A stretch of DNA of 64,000 nucleotides from Ascaris suum. Its lineage: Eukaryota; Nematoda; Chromadorea; Rhabditida; Ascarididae. This document shows, piece by piece, positions 51,978 through 64,000 of this stretch (position 1 is its first letter; each line of letters starts with the position of its first letter). Location: assembly GCA_013433145.1 (NCBI GenBank), contig CM024187.1:682001-746000 (forward strand). Direction: 5' to 3'. The translations under genes and the position numbers were made by a program. The notes below the pieces were generated by a model, which saw only the letters and a list, made by a program, of their open reading frames with translations, was not told the DNA's origin and did no database searches.

Positions 51978-54900
51978 CGGTGCTAACGGTGTCAAAAAAT
52001 CTTCATTTCCCGCTTAAAGAAAGTACCACGATATGATGAAAAGACCATCAGCAACAAGAAGAGAAAGCGCAAAAATGTTAAATGGATAAACATTTTAAAT
52101 GTGTAAGCATATGTACCCGTACATGAGATACAGCCGACAGTGAAGTATGAGTATGTGGCAGTGTGCAAAGTTGGGAAATGCAATATGTCTTAGCAGTGCA
52201 TGAATCAGTAAAGCAAAAGCTGTAGTGATAAATAGTTTAGATCTATGCCTTCCATACAGTAAAAGTCTTTATTCAGATAACATAATTGTATTGGCACCAC
52301 TTTGAGTAGACTCATGAAGAAAGCGAACTTATGAGAAGTTCCAAAACGCTAGAAAATACGCTTAAATTTTTTCTCAACACTAGAGTGCGAACGAATTTGC
52401 TAATAATTTCCTTATACGTTGTTTTGTGCTATTTGATGGAAATTAACGAATACAAATTGTGACCCATTAGGGCGTAGAAATATTGAAGATATGATTATGC
52501 ATCTATTGAGTGATGAGACAAAAAATCATTCATTAGACAGTTAACTACTGAATGTTACTTTCACTGAAGGCAAAAATTTGACCCTCGTCTTTGAACAAAT
52601 TGAGCCGTTGAATTCGCCAGCACAAAGCGAAACTGCTGCTTGCACTTATACAATATTGGCACATTTCAAATTATCATAATTTCCAGTAAAAGCTTTTTTT
52701 TCATGGAATGTTCGAAAGATACCGACTGAGATCGACTGATATTCTGACGTTCTGATCGAATATTTTGTTTGCATACCAAACCTTCTTCAGCACAGTTTCT
52801 AGCCTATAGAGATTATTTTTTTGCTCGTCATTTAAGCTTTTTGGTCATCAACGATTAGATAAAAAGTTGGAAAGTTCACCTTCATAAATTCGTCATTGCA
52901 TCGTTTTATATTCACTAAAATTCATTCACACCTTCATATCGTTCTTATCTCTGAATGTAGAACAATTCCTCAAAGTATATAAGTGTCGCTTGAATTATGA
53001 TCACTACACATTCTGAAAACTCTTCATGATAAAAGTGTCTAGAGCCCGAAAGCCTTTAGACTATTTCTCTAGGTCAAATGTTTATGCTACTAAGAAAATG
53101 CAATGAAATTTGGCATTTGCCGATAAATGCATTCAGCTGCATCAATAATATAGATTGAAGCACTCGCTCTTGGATAACATTTTACAGAAAGATCCAAGCA
53201 AAACAGGATTATGTATTCCATTCGAGTGTTTATAAGAAATTTGCCATTTTTTTCAGTGCCAATTCTTTGCATATATATCCATTTGGTCGCACGTCATAAA
53301 CATTTAGTGCCACGGAACAGCACTGTTCTTGAGAGGCTTTCGACGGGGGCAATGACTTTAACAGCTATCAAAATGTTGCGTCATTATATAATACTTGCTC
53401 TACTCACCTAAGATTCATGGCCTGTAGATCAGTCAGTTTCTTTCAGACTTCTGCTTTTTCGGTGTGGATTTGTGGCGACTGCTCTGTAGGTTCCTTTGGT
53501 GTTTATACGACAAATTGCTTTGATGAGTTGAAATCCAAGAAAATCATTTAATTGCACCATTCGTGCAGAACTCTCTAAATTCTCGAGGTCTTTTATTTCG
53601 TCTATTTGCGAATAAACAAACCAAATCGATTGACGAAATCTGCTAATGATTTCTCCTCTCAAAGTCGATTCCCTAAACATAATAATCACTTGGAGCAATG
53701 TTTTTAGGTGCTAAGTTAATCAGTTATAAAAGATTATTTTGGAACTGTATCTGGAGCTTGAAAAATTTAAGCTCGACGTGTATGCTTTAATGTGACACAG
53801 AATAAAATCAGTCGAATCTTCAATTTTTCCTCACCAACCTCTCTATAAAACTTAAATGCTGCATCCCGACTTTGCAAACGACGATGAAAGAAATGACAGG
53901 TTGGGCATCGGGTGCATCTATTTCAGGTACATCAATGGAGCAAATTTAAACGATTTACCTGTGAAGATATCGCATATGAACGACCCGAACGAGTGATTTG
54001 ATTGAGAAGGTTTTCGATAACATCATTTTTCGAGTTCTTTTTCCGCTTTATTCGACTTTTGAGACTTTGAGACACAAAGATTCACTTTTGTTTTACATTT
54101 AGCGGTGCGCTCCTTAGAACTCGGAAAATGGCTTGCTTCCTGCTAAAGAATTTTGTCCTCCATCAAGCTGCGATGACACAGTTCACTTGCTTTATAATAT
54201 TTAACAGTATGTCTGCTGAAGATACCATTCTGAAATAAATCCCTATTTTGAAACACTATTGCCACTGCTGCAATGCTTTCCCTTCTCCCAATGCGCCTGA
54301 TATTCTATGGGCATGGTTGACCGCTCATATGAACGTGCAATATAGCCGAGGTTAATATTTATATCTGCATTGTTATCGACATTTCGATTTATAATTGTGG
54401 AAAAAATTGCTTCATTTTCTGTGCAGTCAATACTGCTTCACTCTTTCCATATTAATGCAATCTGTAAAGAAATTCGCCTCTTAATACGAGATAATTTCTG
54501 AAATTTTATGGAAAATTTTACGAAAAGATTACTTACTCTTTTATAAAACAAAGCTTAAAATTTCGTGTTGATTGTTGGATTTTGTCGAAAAGTCTATCAA
54601 TTATTTCCGCTTAAGAAACTTAGAAAATTCGCTTCTCCAAAAGTTTTCTCTGCATCGGAAAATCGTATTTAATTAATTTAAAACTTCTCCCTTTTTTAGA
54701 ACTAGTCGATGCATTTGTTCTAGTCGGCCACGAAGCCCGAGGTGCAGTTTTATAACATTATTCTTCTGCTGCAGGAATAATGATTCGATTTCACTTCAAG
54801 ATTCCCTTAGCGTTGTTTAATATTTTGAAGGGTTGACTTTTGCACGAATAAATCTCTCTTTATAAAAGTTTTTGGACAATCGATCAAACCACTCGGTTTG

Positions 54901-57308
54901 TCACAGCGGCAAAGCTATCCTCCAAATTTTCAGCAAACTCCAGGATTCCATGAAGCTACAACCTTTCACGTATTAGGCACGAGGAGGCGGACTTTCAATT
55001 ATTCTTGGATGGTATGCAGTTTAAGCGTCACAAGCCTTCGCTTTAATTTAGTCAACCTTTTGAAGCTTCAATGAGCACCCTAGCTTCGCAAATTTTCTGC
55101 GACATTCATCATTTTAGCCCACACATACGCCTTTTAATGGCCATTAGCGAATGTCTTCGTCTGGCACACTCTTTGTTATCCATAAATTTTTTTGCTCCCC
55201 ACATTTATGCACCCATTAACAACCATTGTTGTCAGTTTTAATTGCACTTTTATTTTCAGACGCTTTCATAGTTTCGTATTCAGGTCTTGTGTGAAATGAT
55301 TCATTTGAACGCCAAATAGTAAACATAATGGCGTTGGATCGTGCGAGTCCATTCTAGTGAATGTGAAAAGGGATCATTAGAAAAGTGGTAATATATCTTT
55401 CGAACTTTGCGCCTTAAATTATTTAAAACCTAGGAGGTGTACTAAGAAGCAATCTCTTTCACCTAACAGATGCTTCCAAATGATATTAGTTTTGCAGTAT
55501 CTACAGGAATGTATGAAAAGATTGAAAGCTGTGCACTATAGGCACTCAAGAGGTTTCGCTATGAAATGAAAATGCCATTTCGCAGAATTTATTTTAAAAA
55601 TAATTGTGCAAAATTGCACGACAACAAGGTGATTTGCATTTCCTTAATGATGGTAATTTAAACTGAGGATTGGCTAGTTGAATTTAACGCAATGCCCTCT
55701 TTATGCGGTTTAAATTCTGAAGATTTCAGTGTGTGCATTTTTGAATCTGCTGTTTATGTTTGCTTCCTGTTGCAAAAAGAAACGAATAAATAAAATCTCT
55801 GAGATGGTTTGATATGGATTTGTTTGTCACATTTGGCAGTCCTGATTTTATGTTCAAATGATACGGCGAATTTTCCTCAAAAAAAAAAATCGTAACCGAT
55901 TTCAAAAATATCTTGAATTTCGGCAAAAGTTGCAAATGTTTTCTTAGACCCTCTTCCCTTACAATGTCAAAAATGAAGCATCCTTCAAATCGCTCACTTC
56001 TACCTCCCTCGCCTTACTCCTACCTCACCACTCCAAAAAAAACATCCAGTTCGCCTCAGTCTGCAATACCCATTTTCTCCACTAGTTCCGTTGTATATGA
56101 TTATGCAGTTAATATGCACATTGGCAAGCATTTGTTTGCAAAAGTGCAATGTTTATTATTTGCTCCCATTAAACTGGTACTTTTAGTGGTCCATTCAGAC
56201 TGCTCTCCAACTTTTTCAAAGTCTATTCAGCTTAAGCATTTCTCGTTTATGCACACTTTATGTCGTTGTTGGTTGCATTTGCTTTGTTCTACAACCTTGT
56301 TACATCTTACAACTTTTAGAAATCGCTTGACAGCTAAACGAAGCGCTTTTCGCGTATTTTTTCTCCTCTTATTCTTAGGAGCGCAATTTTTTTCTTAAAC
56401 CTCCTCGTTTTGTATAGCTCGCCTTTCGGAGTAAAATCTATCAAATCTTTTTGTCAGTGGCTTTTGCTTTTGGGCAAAATGAAATGTTCCATTGGCGTTT
56501 GCGTTATATATTTCAAGTTTCTTTGTCGCAAAAGATGTTGCAGGTAAAAGTGTAACTCTGAACTAACGCTAGTTAAACAATGGCAAAAATCGTTAAGTGA
56601 AGTTGAAGTTTCAGAATTCGAGGATTGCTCAAAAATAGAATTTAGACATTAATGCTCTTAGGCCAATAAACATCAAAGAACATTGCGAGTCGAACACCAG
56701 TCACCTCAAAGGATGTTTTGAACTGGAAAGGAAGAACTGAACTCCGAGTTGTTACACTGTCAAGAAGCGAACATCGGGGGGATCCGTGTAGTAATTAAAA
56801 AAACTCGAAGAAAACTGTGCGACTAGTATGTAATATACCGCATACATATAAAATATGCATTGCGTCAAATTCCTTCCTTTATCGAACGGGGCTGACTGCA
56901 CTGCTGAATGATCTATTGAGTACCTTTCGTTGATAAAATTCCTCACAATTATGTTTCAGCAGATCTATTAGATGCTTGCGTTTCATACATGTTATTCAAA
57001 CAGGTTTTACGTTGGACGTCTTCTGTGTAAGATGACCGTTTGGCTGAAATTCGAAAGAACGAGTAACGTCTGCCATATCCAGCAATACTGCCATCCTTTG
57101 GTTAGATGACTCACATAGTTTGTGCCAAGCTGGTTCTCAGCAGAATGCAGATATAGAATACTGGAGGAGTACAGCACTGCGTCTAGTGGAAAGCGCCTTG
57201 GATAAAACGGCTGGTCATCGAATTTGGACAGAAGCGAAAGGTTCCGGACCCCTATTTAGGTTTAGGAGGATTTGCTCATTGCTGTACAGACTGGGTAAAA
57301 ATAAATAT

Positions 57309-57521
<213 letters not shown>

Positions 57522-57775
57522 CTTGAAACTGTTCCCCACACATGTGAAGGAACGTTACACGCCAGTTGTGTAAGAACCAGTTCCAGCAATCGCAGGTACT
57601 TTGCTACGCCATCGAAAATATTCAAGTGACGGGTTACCGTGACGCGCGCGTCTCCAACTCTGCTTCCTTCATCTCGACGACAAAGAAGCAGCCTTCTGAG
57701 TGTCCTTCTGTTTGCCCCAATCTAGTCCAGCACCAAGCCTTCAAAATTTATCATCGTTCCCTATTGCAGCAATTT

Positions 57776-57887
57776 TCACTGCCTTTTGCAAATTCCCTTT
57801 CGACGTTCTTAATTATCTTTTTTGGTGTGAATTCCCTTTCACTGCCTTTTCTGGACGTCTTAAAAAACTCGAAATTATCTTTTTCAT
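57776..57887 (+). repeat. Diverged tandem duplication in CT-rich DNA
   Basis: TTCACTGCCTTTT, a CGTTCTTAA/CGTCTTAAA segment and AATTATCTTTTT occur in the same order in two units (57776-57825 and 57837-57887). Confidence 0.55.
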
Positions 57888-59102
57888 CTCCTAAGACATT
57901 CTTACGTTTTTGCAGTGTGATTTGCTAAAAGTAGATTCGAGGCAGCTCGAAGAATATATTAAATGCGCTATTGGTGTGAATTTATGAATCTCTAATCAAG
58001 CAATGAAACTGGCCTCATTTCCCCGTTTCGCACTGTGCTAAAGAGTAGTTAGGAAGAGATGCGTCTTTTTTTAAATGGTGCTGAAAGCTTCAAGATTTAA
58101 GCTATGTGAGTGTCTGCCAAAGTATTGTGAGTGTTCACTTCAGTACTGTCCAGTAAGTTTCTAGTCCACAAAGTGCCTCCATCAAAGCAAGAAGGCGAAA
58201 ATAGTCTTAAAAAGTGGCTAAATTTTTCTACTTTTCTTCAGTTCAGGAGCTGAGCTGCACCCATTCCAGTGGATACGTGATAAATGAACCTCATGTAATG
58301 AGCCTTGGAAATGGTGGGTTAGTTCGATATTTCCAGGGATCATCGATTAATTAGCTTGTTGTGGTGTAGGAATACTTTCAAGATCTTTCTATCTTCTATC
58401 TTTTATACTTAATTCATAATTTCTTCGAGAAGGTTAAGATAAAAGACGAATATTGTCGAACTGTCGCTATCTGCTTCTCCTTTAATACTCGAGAATGTTA
58501 TGACGGGTTGTACCTGCTTCAATCTCAGGAGCTTACTATCCTGCGAAAACTACATTTAGTACTGCGGAGAATGAATCTCTTATTTAGTTAATTTCGCAAC
58601 ATCGGTATTTATAGCGAAGAAGTTAATTTTCACCGAGGATGAATTAAGCGTAGAGGAAATGCTGGAAACCATCTCATAACGAAAACATGAAACATCGTTT
58701 ACAATTTACAGCAACACGGTTTTGCAGGTAACTCGCAAAAAATGCCAATTTACCTTCATATTCCATCGTTTATGAATGTCGGACGTCATGCCTCTTTACG
58801 GATATATTTCCTTAATAGTATATATCAGTTCTTTAAAAAATGACCGTAGCTATTTGCTGCAGGACTTTCCATGAGAATTGGTGATTACTGTGTTTACAGG
58901 CTCTCGGGCTGTGATTTTCAGAAAAGCGATGCAAAAATACATGAATGACATCTTTATGTGATTTTTTCAATACAGCAATCTTTGTGTCTAGCAAAAATAG
59001 CAAAAATCGGCTAATTTCAAAGTTCGCTGCTGAAGCGTATAAAAATGATCAGTTGAAATAGTTGGCTAGTTCGTCGCCTGACTTTTAACTCATTTTTGTT
59101 GC

Positions 59103-59115
59103 GGGGGGGGGGGGG
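59103..59115 (+). repeat. G13 homopolymer
   Basis: Thirteen consecutive G in otherwise AT-rich DNA. Confidence 0.93.
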
Positions 59116-60496
59116 AGCAAAAACCTGGAAGTTAAATATAAGTTGATGCTCTAAGTTCGGGTGTGCGGGTGGCTAGAGATTGGCTGTAAGTATAGCGCAG
59201 CAATCCGTTCTCGACAGTCACGCGAAGTGAACAATAATGAACATATTGATTTTTAACGTCATCACTGAGCGCATGTTTGCATTGCTTCTTTGGTCGACTA
59301 TATTTATCAGCACTTTTCGACGCCTAGCAACCAGTATCTTTCCTTCTATTGCTATGTCGTTCGTGATTTTGTAATTTGTCATCTCATTTTCCAACTTTGC
59401 CATATGAGTGCTTTGTGCTGTTTTATTCAAGAGTTCTCATTCCGTGAATGTTTTCCGCCTGAGCTCTTAGAAGAACAATAAAACTTGATTCTAAAGGACA
59501 CTCCAAGGAGTTGGGCAACTCTTCAGGTACCTCAAACTAAATCATCCATGCCAGCATCTATATCGATTCTCCCGCTTCTCCGTCTCGTTCTACTTTGCTG
59601 AAGTGACGTTTGCTTCCAAAGTACGGAAAAAAACTATGCCATTGTTTAATCACTAGAAACATCACTGCATACGACACTCCTTTCACTCCAGGAAATCGCC
59701 CACCCCAGTAATGTCACCGCGCCGTCACTGTTCACAACGCGAGATAATCTTCAACAACCTTCTTTCTCCCCTTACTTCGACGCAACGTTGCGTTCTTTAT
59801 GTGCTATTTCGCAGCTGGGATTTGAGAGCTTGCCACTGATTTCGCATGTGAATCTGACCGCATTTGGAGTTCGAAAGTTTGCGGATGCGAGGCGCTGTCC
59901 ATACTGTATGCCACATTGCCGAGAAATGTAACTTGTCATAGGAGAGATGGAGACAAGGAAATAGTCTAAAGCGACGACATAGTTCATATTCATAGAATTC
60001 GTGGACGATTTAAATTTTATGAACTATTATGAGATAGAAAGATGGCAAATCTAAAATTCGTAGAACAATTTCAATGCAGTTTTCGATTTTTAAGCAGTTT
60101 CATAGTATCTTATATTAATCCTCTCGGCACACAAACTGTTATCCAGTATTTTAGAATGTTAAAAAACAATTTCAACTAATATGCTCTGTTCTGTACTCAC
60201 AGCCTAGAGGTTTAAACTGTTCTGTACTATTTTTTGGTATTGAGTACAACAGCGTGTTACAGAATAGCATATTAGGTAGAGAAAGAATCATTTATAGGTA
60301 CAGACCCGTAAAGCGGCGCGCACATGTCGGGAGAGACGTTTGCTGATTGGGCAGCTGTTGAGGGCGCATTTATGACATCATTCATTGTATAGCTGAAAGC
60401 TGGAATTTTTCCATCCTATGTCACGTCATCACTCACAGTGTCGCATGTGAAGCAGGCAATGTAACTTTCTTTTGTCGCCATTGAGCCGATGGACGA

Positions 60497-60502
60497 TTTC
60501 AG
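60497..60502 (+). promoter_or_regulatory. Probable spliced-leader acceptor of the receptor gene
   Basis: TTTCAG six bases before the ATG at 60508, the consensus nematode acceptor. It explains why no longer 5' coding sequence is needed. The open frame upstream starts only at a TTG. Confidence 0.55.
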
Positions 60503-60507
60503 AAGTA

Positions 60508-60724
60508 ATGCAGAGCGATTATTCAAGTATCTGCAAGTCTGAAGTACAACCTTCGTCGTCGGATGGAGATGGCGCCGAATGTCGTATATGTCGAATGCCA
60601 GCACACGGACTTCACTTCGGACTTTTAACTTGCCGCGCTTGTGCCGCTTTCTTTCGCCGCTCCGTAGCCTGCAGACTGCAGTATACGTGCAGACTTGAGA
60701 ACGGAATGTGTGAGCTTAACAAAA
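60508..60724 (+). CDS. Nuclear receptor exon 1
   Basis: Residues 1-72 plus one base: MQSDYSSICKSEVQPSSSDG, the whole first finger and the start of the second. Donor GTAAGT. The first in-frame ATG after the TTTCAG acceptor is taken as the start. Confidence 0.92.
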
Positions 60725-63700
60725 GTAAGTTGCAACATATGCAGAAGGGCACCGGAGAGATGGACACTATGTGTACCATTTTCAATCCATCACCCGTAAA
60801 CAGCCATTCGGAAGCAATGAAGCAGCATCTATTACTGTATTTTTTATGGTCTGGCAAGCTGTGCAAGTCCTCAACCAAGGAAACATATTTACCATATGTA
60901 CCCAATTTCGCAAAAAAAAAACCACGTGTCTATTTGATAGTTGGCCGAGTGTTTTTTAATCGTGATGGTGAACAGTCTCAACACTGTTAGGGTTGTTAGG
61001 CAGTCTGAAATGTTATGGTCTTTTTATTCTTCGTGACTTCTCTAATTCGTCATTTGAAAGTACAAGACTAGCAGGTATAAGCATATATAAAGATTGGTAA
61101 GCAGGATGTTGTTACGACGAGCATTTGCGAAAATTAGCGGTGAGTAAATAAAAATGACCTCAAATGTGCATTCATTTTACGATGACATCATCGTGGAGAA
61201 ATTCGTCATCTTCCATGCTAGAGATTTTTCACAAATGGTTAAGAGTGCTGTCCCGAATGTGAAATGAAGTCATCTGCTCAGAAGAATGGGTTTGTTAGCT
61301 TTTCGACACCTTAATACTGCGGCGAGCTAGCATAGCTGGAAAAATGCAACATTTGGTGCCTAACCTTATTTCTAGCCAGCTGATATTATTCTACTTCAAT
61401 CGTCTCTAACATTTTTTCGAGGCATTTGATTTGTACTGACCGCGCCGAAGTATAAACTTTCTCATAGGCGAGTACTGTGATTTATACTTTTGTTGCTAAG
61501 CCAAATCATCATTTATTTTGTAGAGTATATGATAATGAAGAGGGCAGACCAGGAGCATAGACAACCTTCCGGAATGGATGGAGCTTTTCGACCATTCTCA
61601 CCTAATTTCGTCACTCATAAAGAGCTCCTTTTCACACCTCATTAATGCCTTTTATATTTATTCGTTGCACTTCGAAAATTCTAAACTTCACACTCTCAAA
61701 ATGTGCATCTTCAGGCGTTTTTATGACATAATATGCATTAAAAGGCGTCACTGCACTCAAAGCAAAAGCGTTATAAAATACAAAATTTGGCGCTAACGTG
61801 ACATAAATAATTCGTGAAGTTGATATTTACTATGAAATGAATAATCAGTGGCATCTTTATGAATTTCATATATTACTATGAGAATATTTTCGATATATAC
61901 ATTACGTTTGCGAAAATTTATGAATTTTAATGATCATAATGAATGCATCCATTGACAATCGGTTTTCAATTTTGCAGACAAACGATTCTCTTGCCGTGCA
62001 TGCCGTTTTAAGAAATGTCTTTCACTCGGAATGAAAAAAGAATGTTAGTATATTTTCGTAACTTTTTGTATTATTTAATGTTGTGTCGAGATGAAAAGCA
62101 CAACTTCCGCTTCCCTGCTGCGTTATGAGAACTTCAAAACTCAATCATCGTTGCAGGTTTTTTCATCGTTGCCACGAGGTCTTATAGCGAAAATTGATGC
62201 GTCAAGGATGAGGGGGAAGGGAAGAGGGAAATTATTGTCTCTATTAAAAAAGTTATTTTCAAATCTTTTCGATTTGATTAGAAGTTTTTGACTGCTTGCT
62301 GTATTTGATGGTGTGCTTATCTAGATGTAGATGTTATTTCCATTGGCAGACGTTTTTTTCATTCAGCGCGAAAACGGCAGCACATCTCAAAAGGTGCGAG
62401 TTTACTAAGTCGTTGACGACACCGTTTTTTAAAGTCGGAAGATCATACCTTTGTTAAATTATCAAGCATGTCGCACTGCACACTTGTAATTACCATGAAT
62501 TTCCTATCAAAACTTCATTGGCGTCTTTCTGTTTTCTAAATAACCTCAGTATTAATAGCTGCTTCTTCTTCGCTCAACTTTGCAGACTTTGTACAAGCGT
62601 GTGAGGTTCGGTTTCCGACTTTTTTCTCGCTAGTGGAAGAATCGAATACCAAGTGATGTTTCACTCTGATTTGCACCTCCGCTGATTCTAATGAGCTTTA
62701 TTGTTTTGACATTTGGTGATATCAGCTACCGAATTACCCAGGAAACGACTTACACGTGGAGAGAAGATTGTACTTTGCTGATTAAGTCAAAGATAGCACG
62801 TTAAGGGCCTTCCGTCACCATGCTGAATAACGTGCATGTCAGGCATTGCTTTTTCCTTAGCTTTGAAGAATGATGGAATGCACCTTATAGGTCTTCTTAT
62901 CAAGGTATTTTAAAGGAACACCCATGTGTGGTTGCTTTTTTCTGTTTGCTTTATCGTAGCAAATGCTGTGTTGTAGTTTCTTTTTAGTTTTTGTTGTTGT
63001 GTTGCTCTTGCCAGGTGTCAAACACAATTTGCAGCCGCCTTGGCGCTTCCTTTTATTCCTTTCCGTGATTTTGTTGTCGTCTGGATTTGTTCCCTGAAAA
63101 CTTTTTTCACTTCCTATTTGCTGTCAGTGCTCAACTACCCTTCTGTAATTGCATCTGCATATGAATGTTTTTACCAATTTGTGCCATTATTTGCTAAGGA
63201 ATAAATCACCTATAGATTGAATGACTCGGCGTAAGTACTATGCTGGTAAGCCTGCATTGATGACAAAAGATGTCACTAAGCTTGCGTTGACATTGTTATG
63301 ACGCATGTGCAGATTATAACAACATTCACTACCATTTTCTTCATATATATTACTCACATTGGTTGTTGGTTGTTAAGGGATGTCGTAGCTTGGTTAGCGT
63401 TGAGGGAATATTTCTTTGAGATATATCATTTTAGCGAACGTTTTAATATGCATTTCGTAGTTTTCTGGGCGCCTTTCTTTCTGTTTCCTTTCCCTTCCCC
63501 CGCTCATGACTTTTCACATCTGAATCCGTTATCAGTTCGATACGAGACTAACGCATATTAATTTCATGCTCGTTACTTGCGATTTCGTTTTGATAAGATG
63601 CATTTTTTTGCCAAGCGTTTTTACACACCTGTTGCACTTTCCAAATTTCTCTATCTTCTCCCACTCACCAATTCCGGCTGTGTTATCAGTTCATGGTGAG

Positions 63701-64000
63701 AGCACCGCTTATCGATTCCTCATCTACTACTCATTTTTCTTCAATTTCATATCACGACGTGAAGAAGTCACTCTAATAACTAATTTTTATAAGCTATTAT
63801 ATTTCTTGCAGATTTTCATTATGTCAGTTTTATTCCTGCCAAAATCTCAAGTTTCATCAAGGGTGTGCGCATTTCTTTAACGCTTCACTCCTTCGCACAC
63901 GGATCCATCTTTAGAATTAAATGCTCATCGAAGATCCCTTAATTTAATTTCAGCAGGCCAATGTCATCGGTCCTCAGAGAACTAGTTTGCTGCAAAATGT
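60508..64000 (+). CDS. Nuclear hormone receptor, 5' part (DNA-binding domain), runs off the right edge
   Basis: Exons seen: 60508-60724, 61978-62043, 62350-62393, 63954 to beyond 64000. It encodes a ligand-regulated-type transcription factor of the nematode-expanded NHR family. After a 24-residue Ser-rich leader come the two C4 zinc fingers: Cys25-X2-Cys28-X13-Cys42-X2-Cys45 (CRICRMPAHGLHFGLLTCRA), and Cys61-X6-Cys68-X9-Cys78-X2-Cys81 ending CRACRFKKCLSLGMKKE. The P-box CRACAAFFRR is the nematode supplementary type rather than CEGCKGFF, so its target half-sites may differ from the classical AGGTCA. All finger cysteines are present. The ligand-binding domain lies beyond the window or in its last exon. 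It would act in the nucleus. Exons 1 and 2 are secure. Exons 3 and 4 rest on phase and splice signals. Confidence 0.92.
61978..62043 (+). CDS. Nuclear receptor exon 2
   Basis: Residues 73-94 plus one base: NKRFSCRACRFKKCLSLGMK. It completes the second zinc finger. Acceptor TTTTGCAG, donor GTTAGT. The split within the second finger fits exon 1 in phase. Confidence 0.93.
62350..62393 (+). CDS. Nuclear receptor exon 3 (probable)
   Basis: Forty-four bases between ATTGGCAG and GTGCGAG. Completes a Tyr and reads VFFIQRENGSTSQK, the position where NHRs carry a short VQ-x-R-D-like hinge. Enters with two bases as required and ends in phase 0. Confidence 0.55.
63954..64000 (+). CDS. Nuclear receptor exon 4 (possible, partial)
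   Basis: After AATTTCAG, phase 0, reads QANVIGPQRTSLLQN to the window edge, fitting the phase left by exon 3. It may begin the hinge or ligand-binding part. Confidence 0.45.

Overview
This window looks like nuclear DNA from a nematode, most likely a clade V parasitic worm of the hookworm/strongyle type (inference). The evidence is AT-rich intergenic DNA, many introns of 0.3-3 kb with T-rich acceptors ending in CAG or TAG, splice acceptors a few bases before start codons (typical of spliced-leader trans-splicing), a nematode-type nuclear receptor P-box, RTE-type retrotransposon debris and long TA microsatellites. Almost none of the long open reading frames is a gene. The real genes were found by joining short exons in phase.

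Layout: 1-763 (minus) is the broken endonuclease end of an RTE-type non-LTR retrotransposon that runs off the left edge. 764-10440 holds no gene I can support, only small duplications. 10441-15011 (minus) is a complete four-exon ARF6 small GTPase gene (175 aa). 15012-22233 holds microsatellites, a purine-rich block and a decayed retrotransposon ORF1-like piece. 22234-27087 (plus) is an eight-exon gene of unrecognised family; its exons join in phase, but the reading is broken by two in-frame stops and one extra base, so it is probably a recent pseudogene, or intact under another splicing pattern. 27088-30433 holds a few exon-like fragments. 30434-41549 (minus) is a complete eleven-exon Kv4/Shal voltage-gated potassium channel gene (shl-1 type, 601 aa). 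41550-60507 is about 19 kb with no supported gene, containing repeats and one GC-rich block; part of it is presumably shl-1 upstream regulatory DNA. 60508-64000 (plus) is the 5' part of a nuclear hormone receptor gene that runs off the right edge.

The genes are unrelated in function: a membrane-trafficking GTPase, a neuronal/muscle A-type potassium channel and a transcription factor. I see no operon, CRISPR array, integrated virus or gene cluster. The most unusual item is the broken unrecognised gene. The next are the two possible C-termini of the Kv4 channel and the GC-rich block near 50.5 kb.
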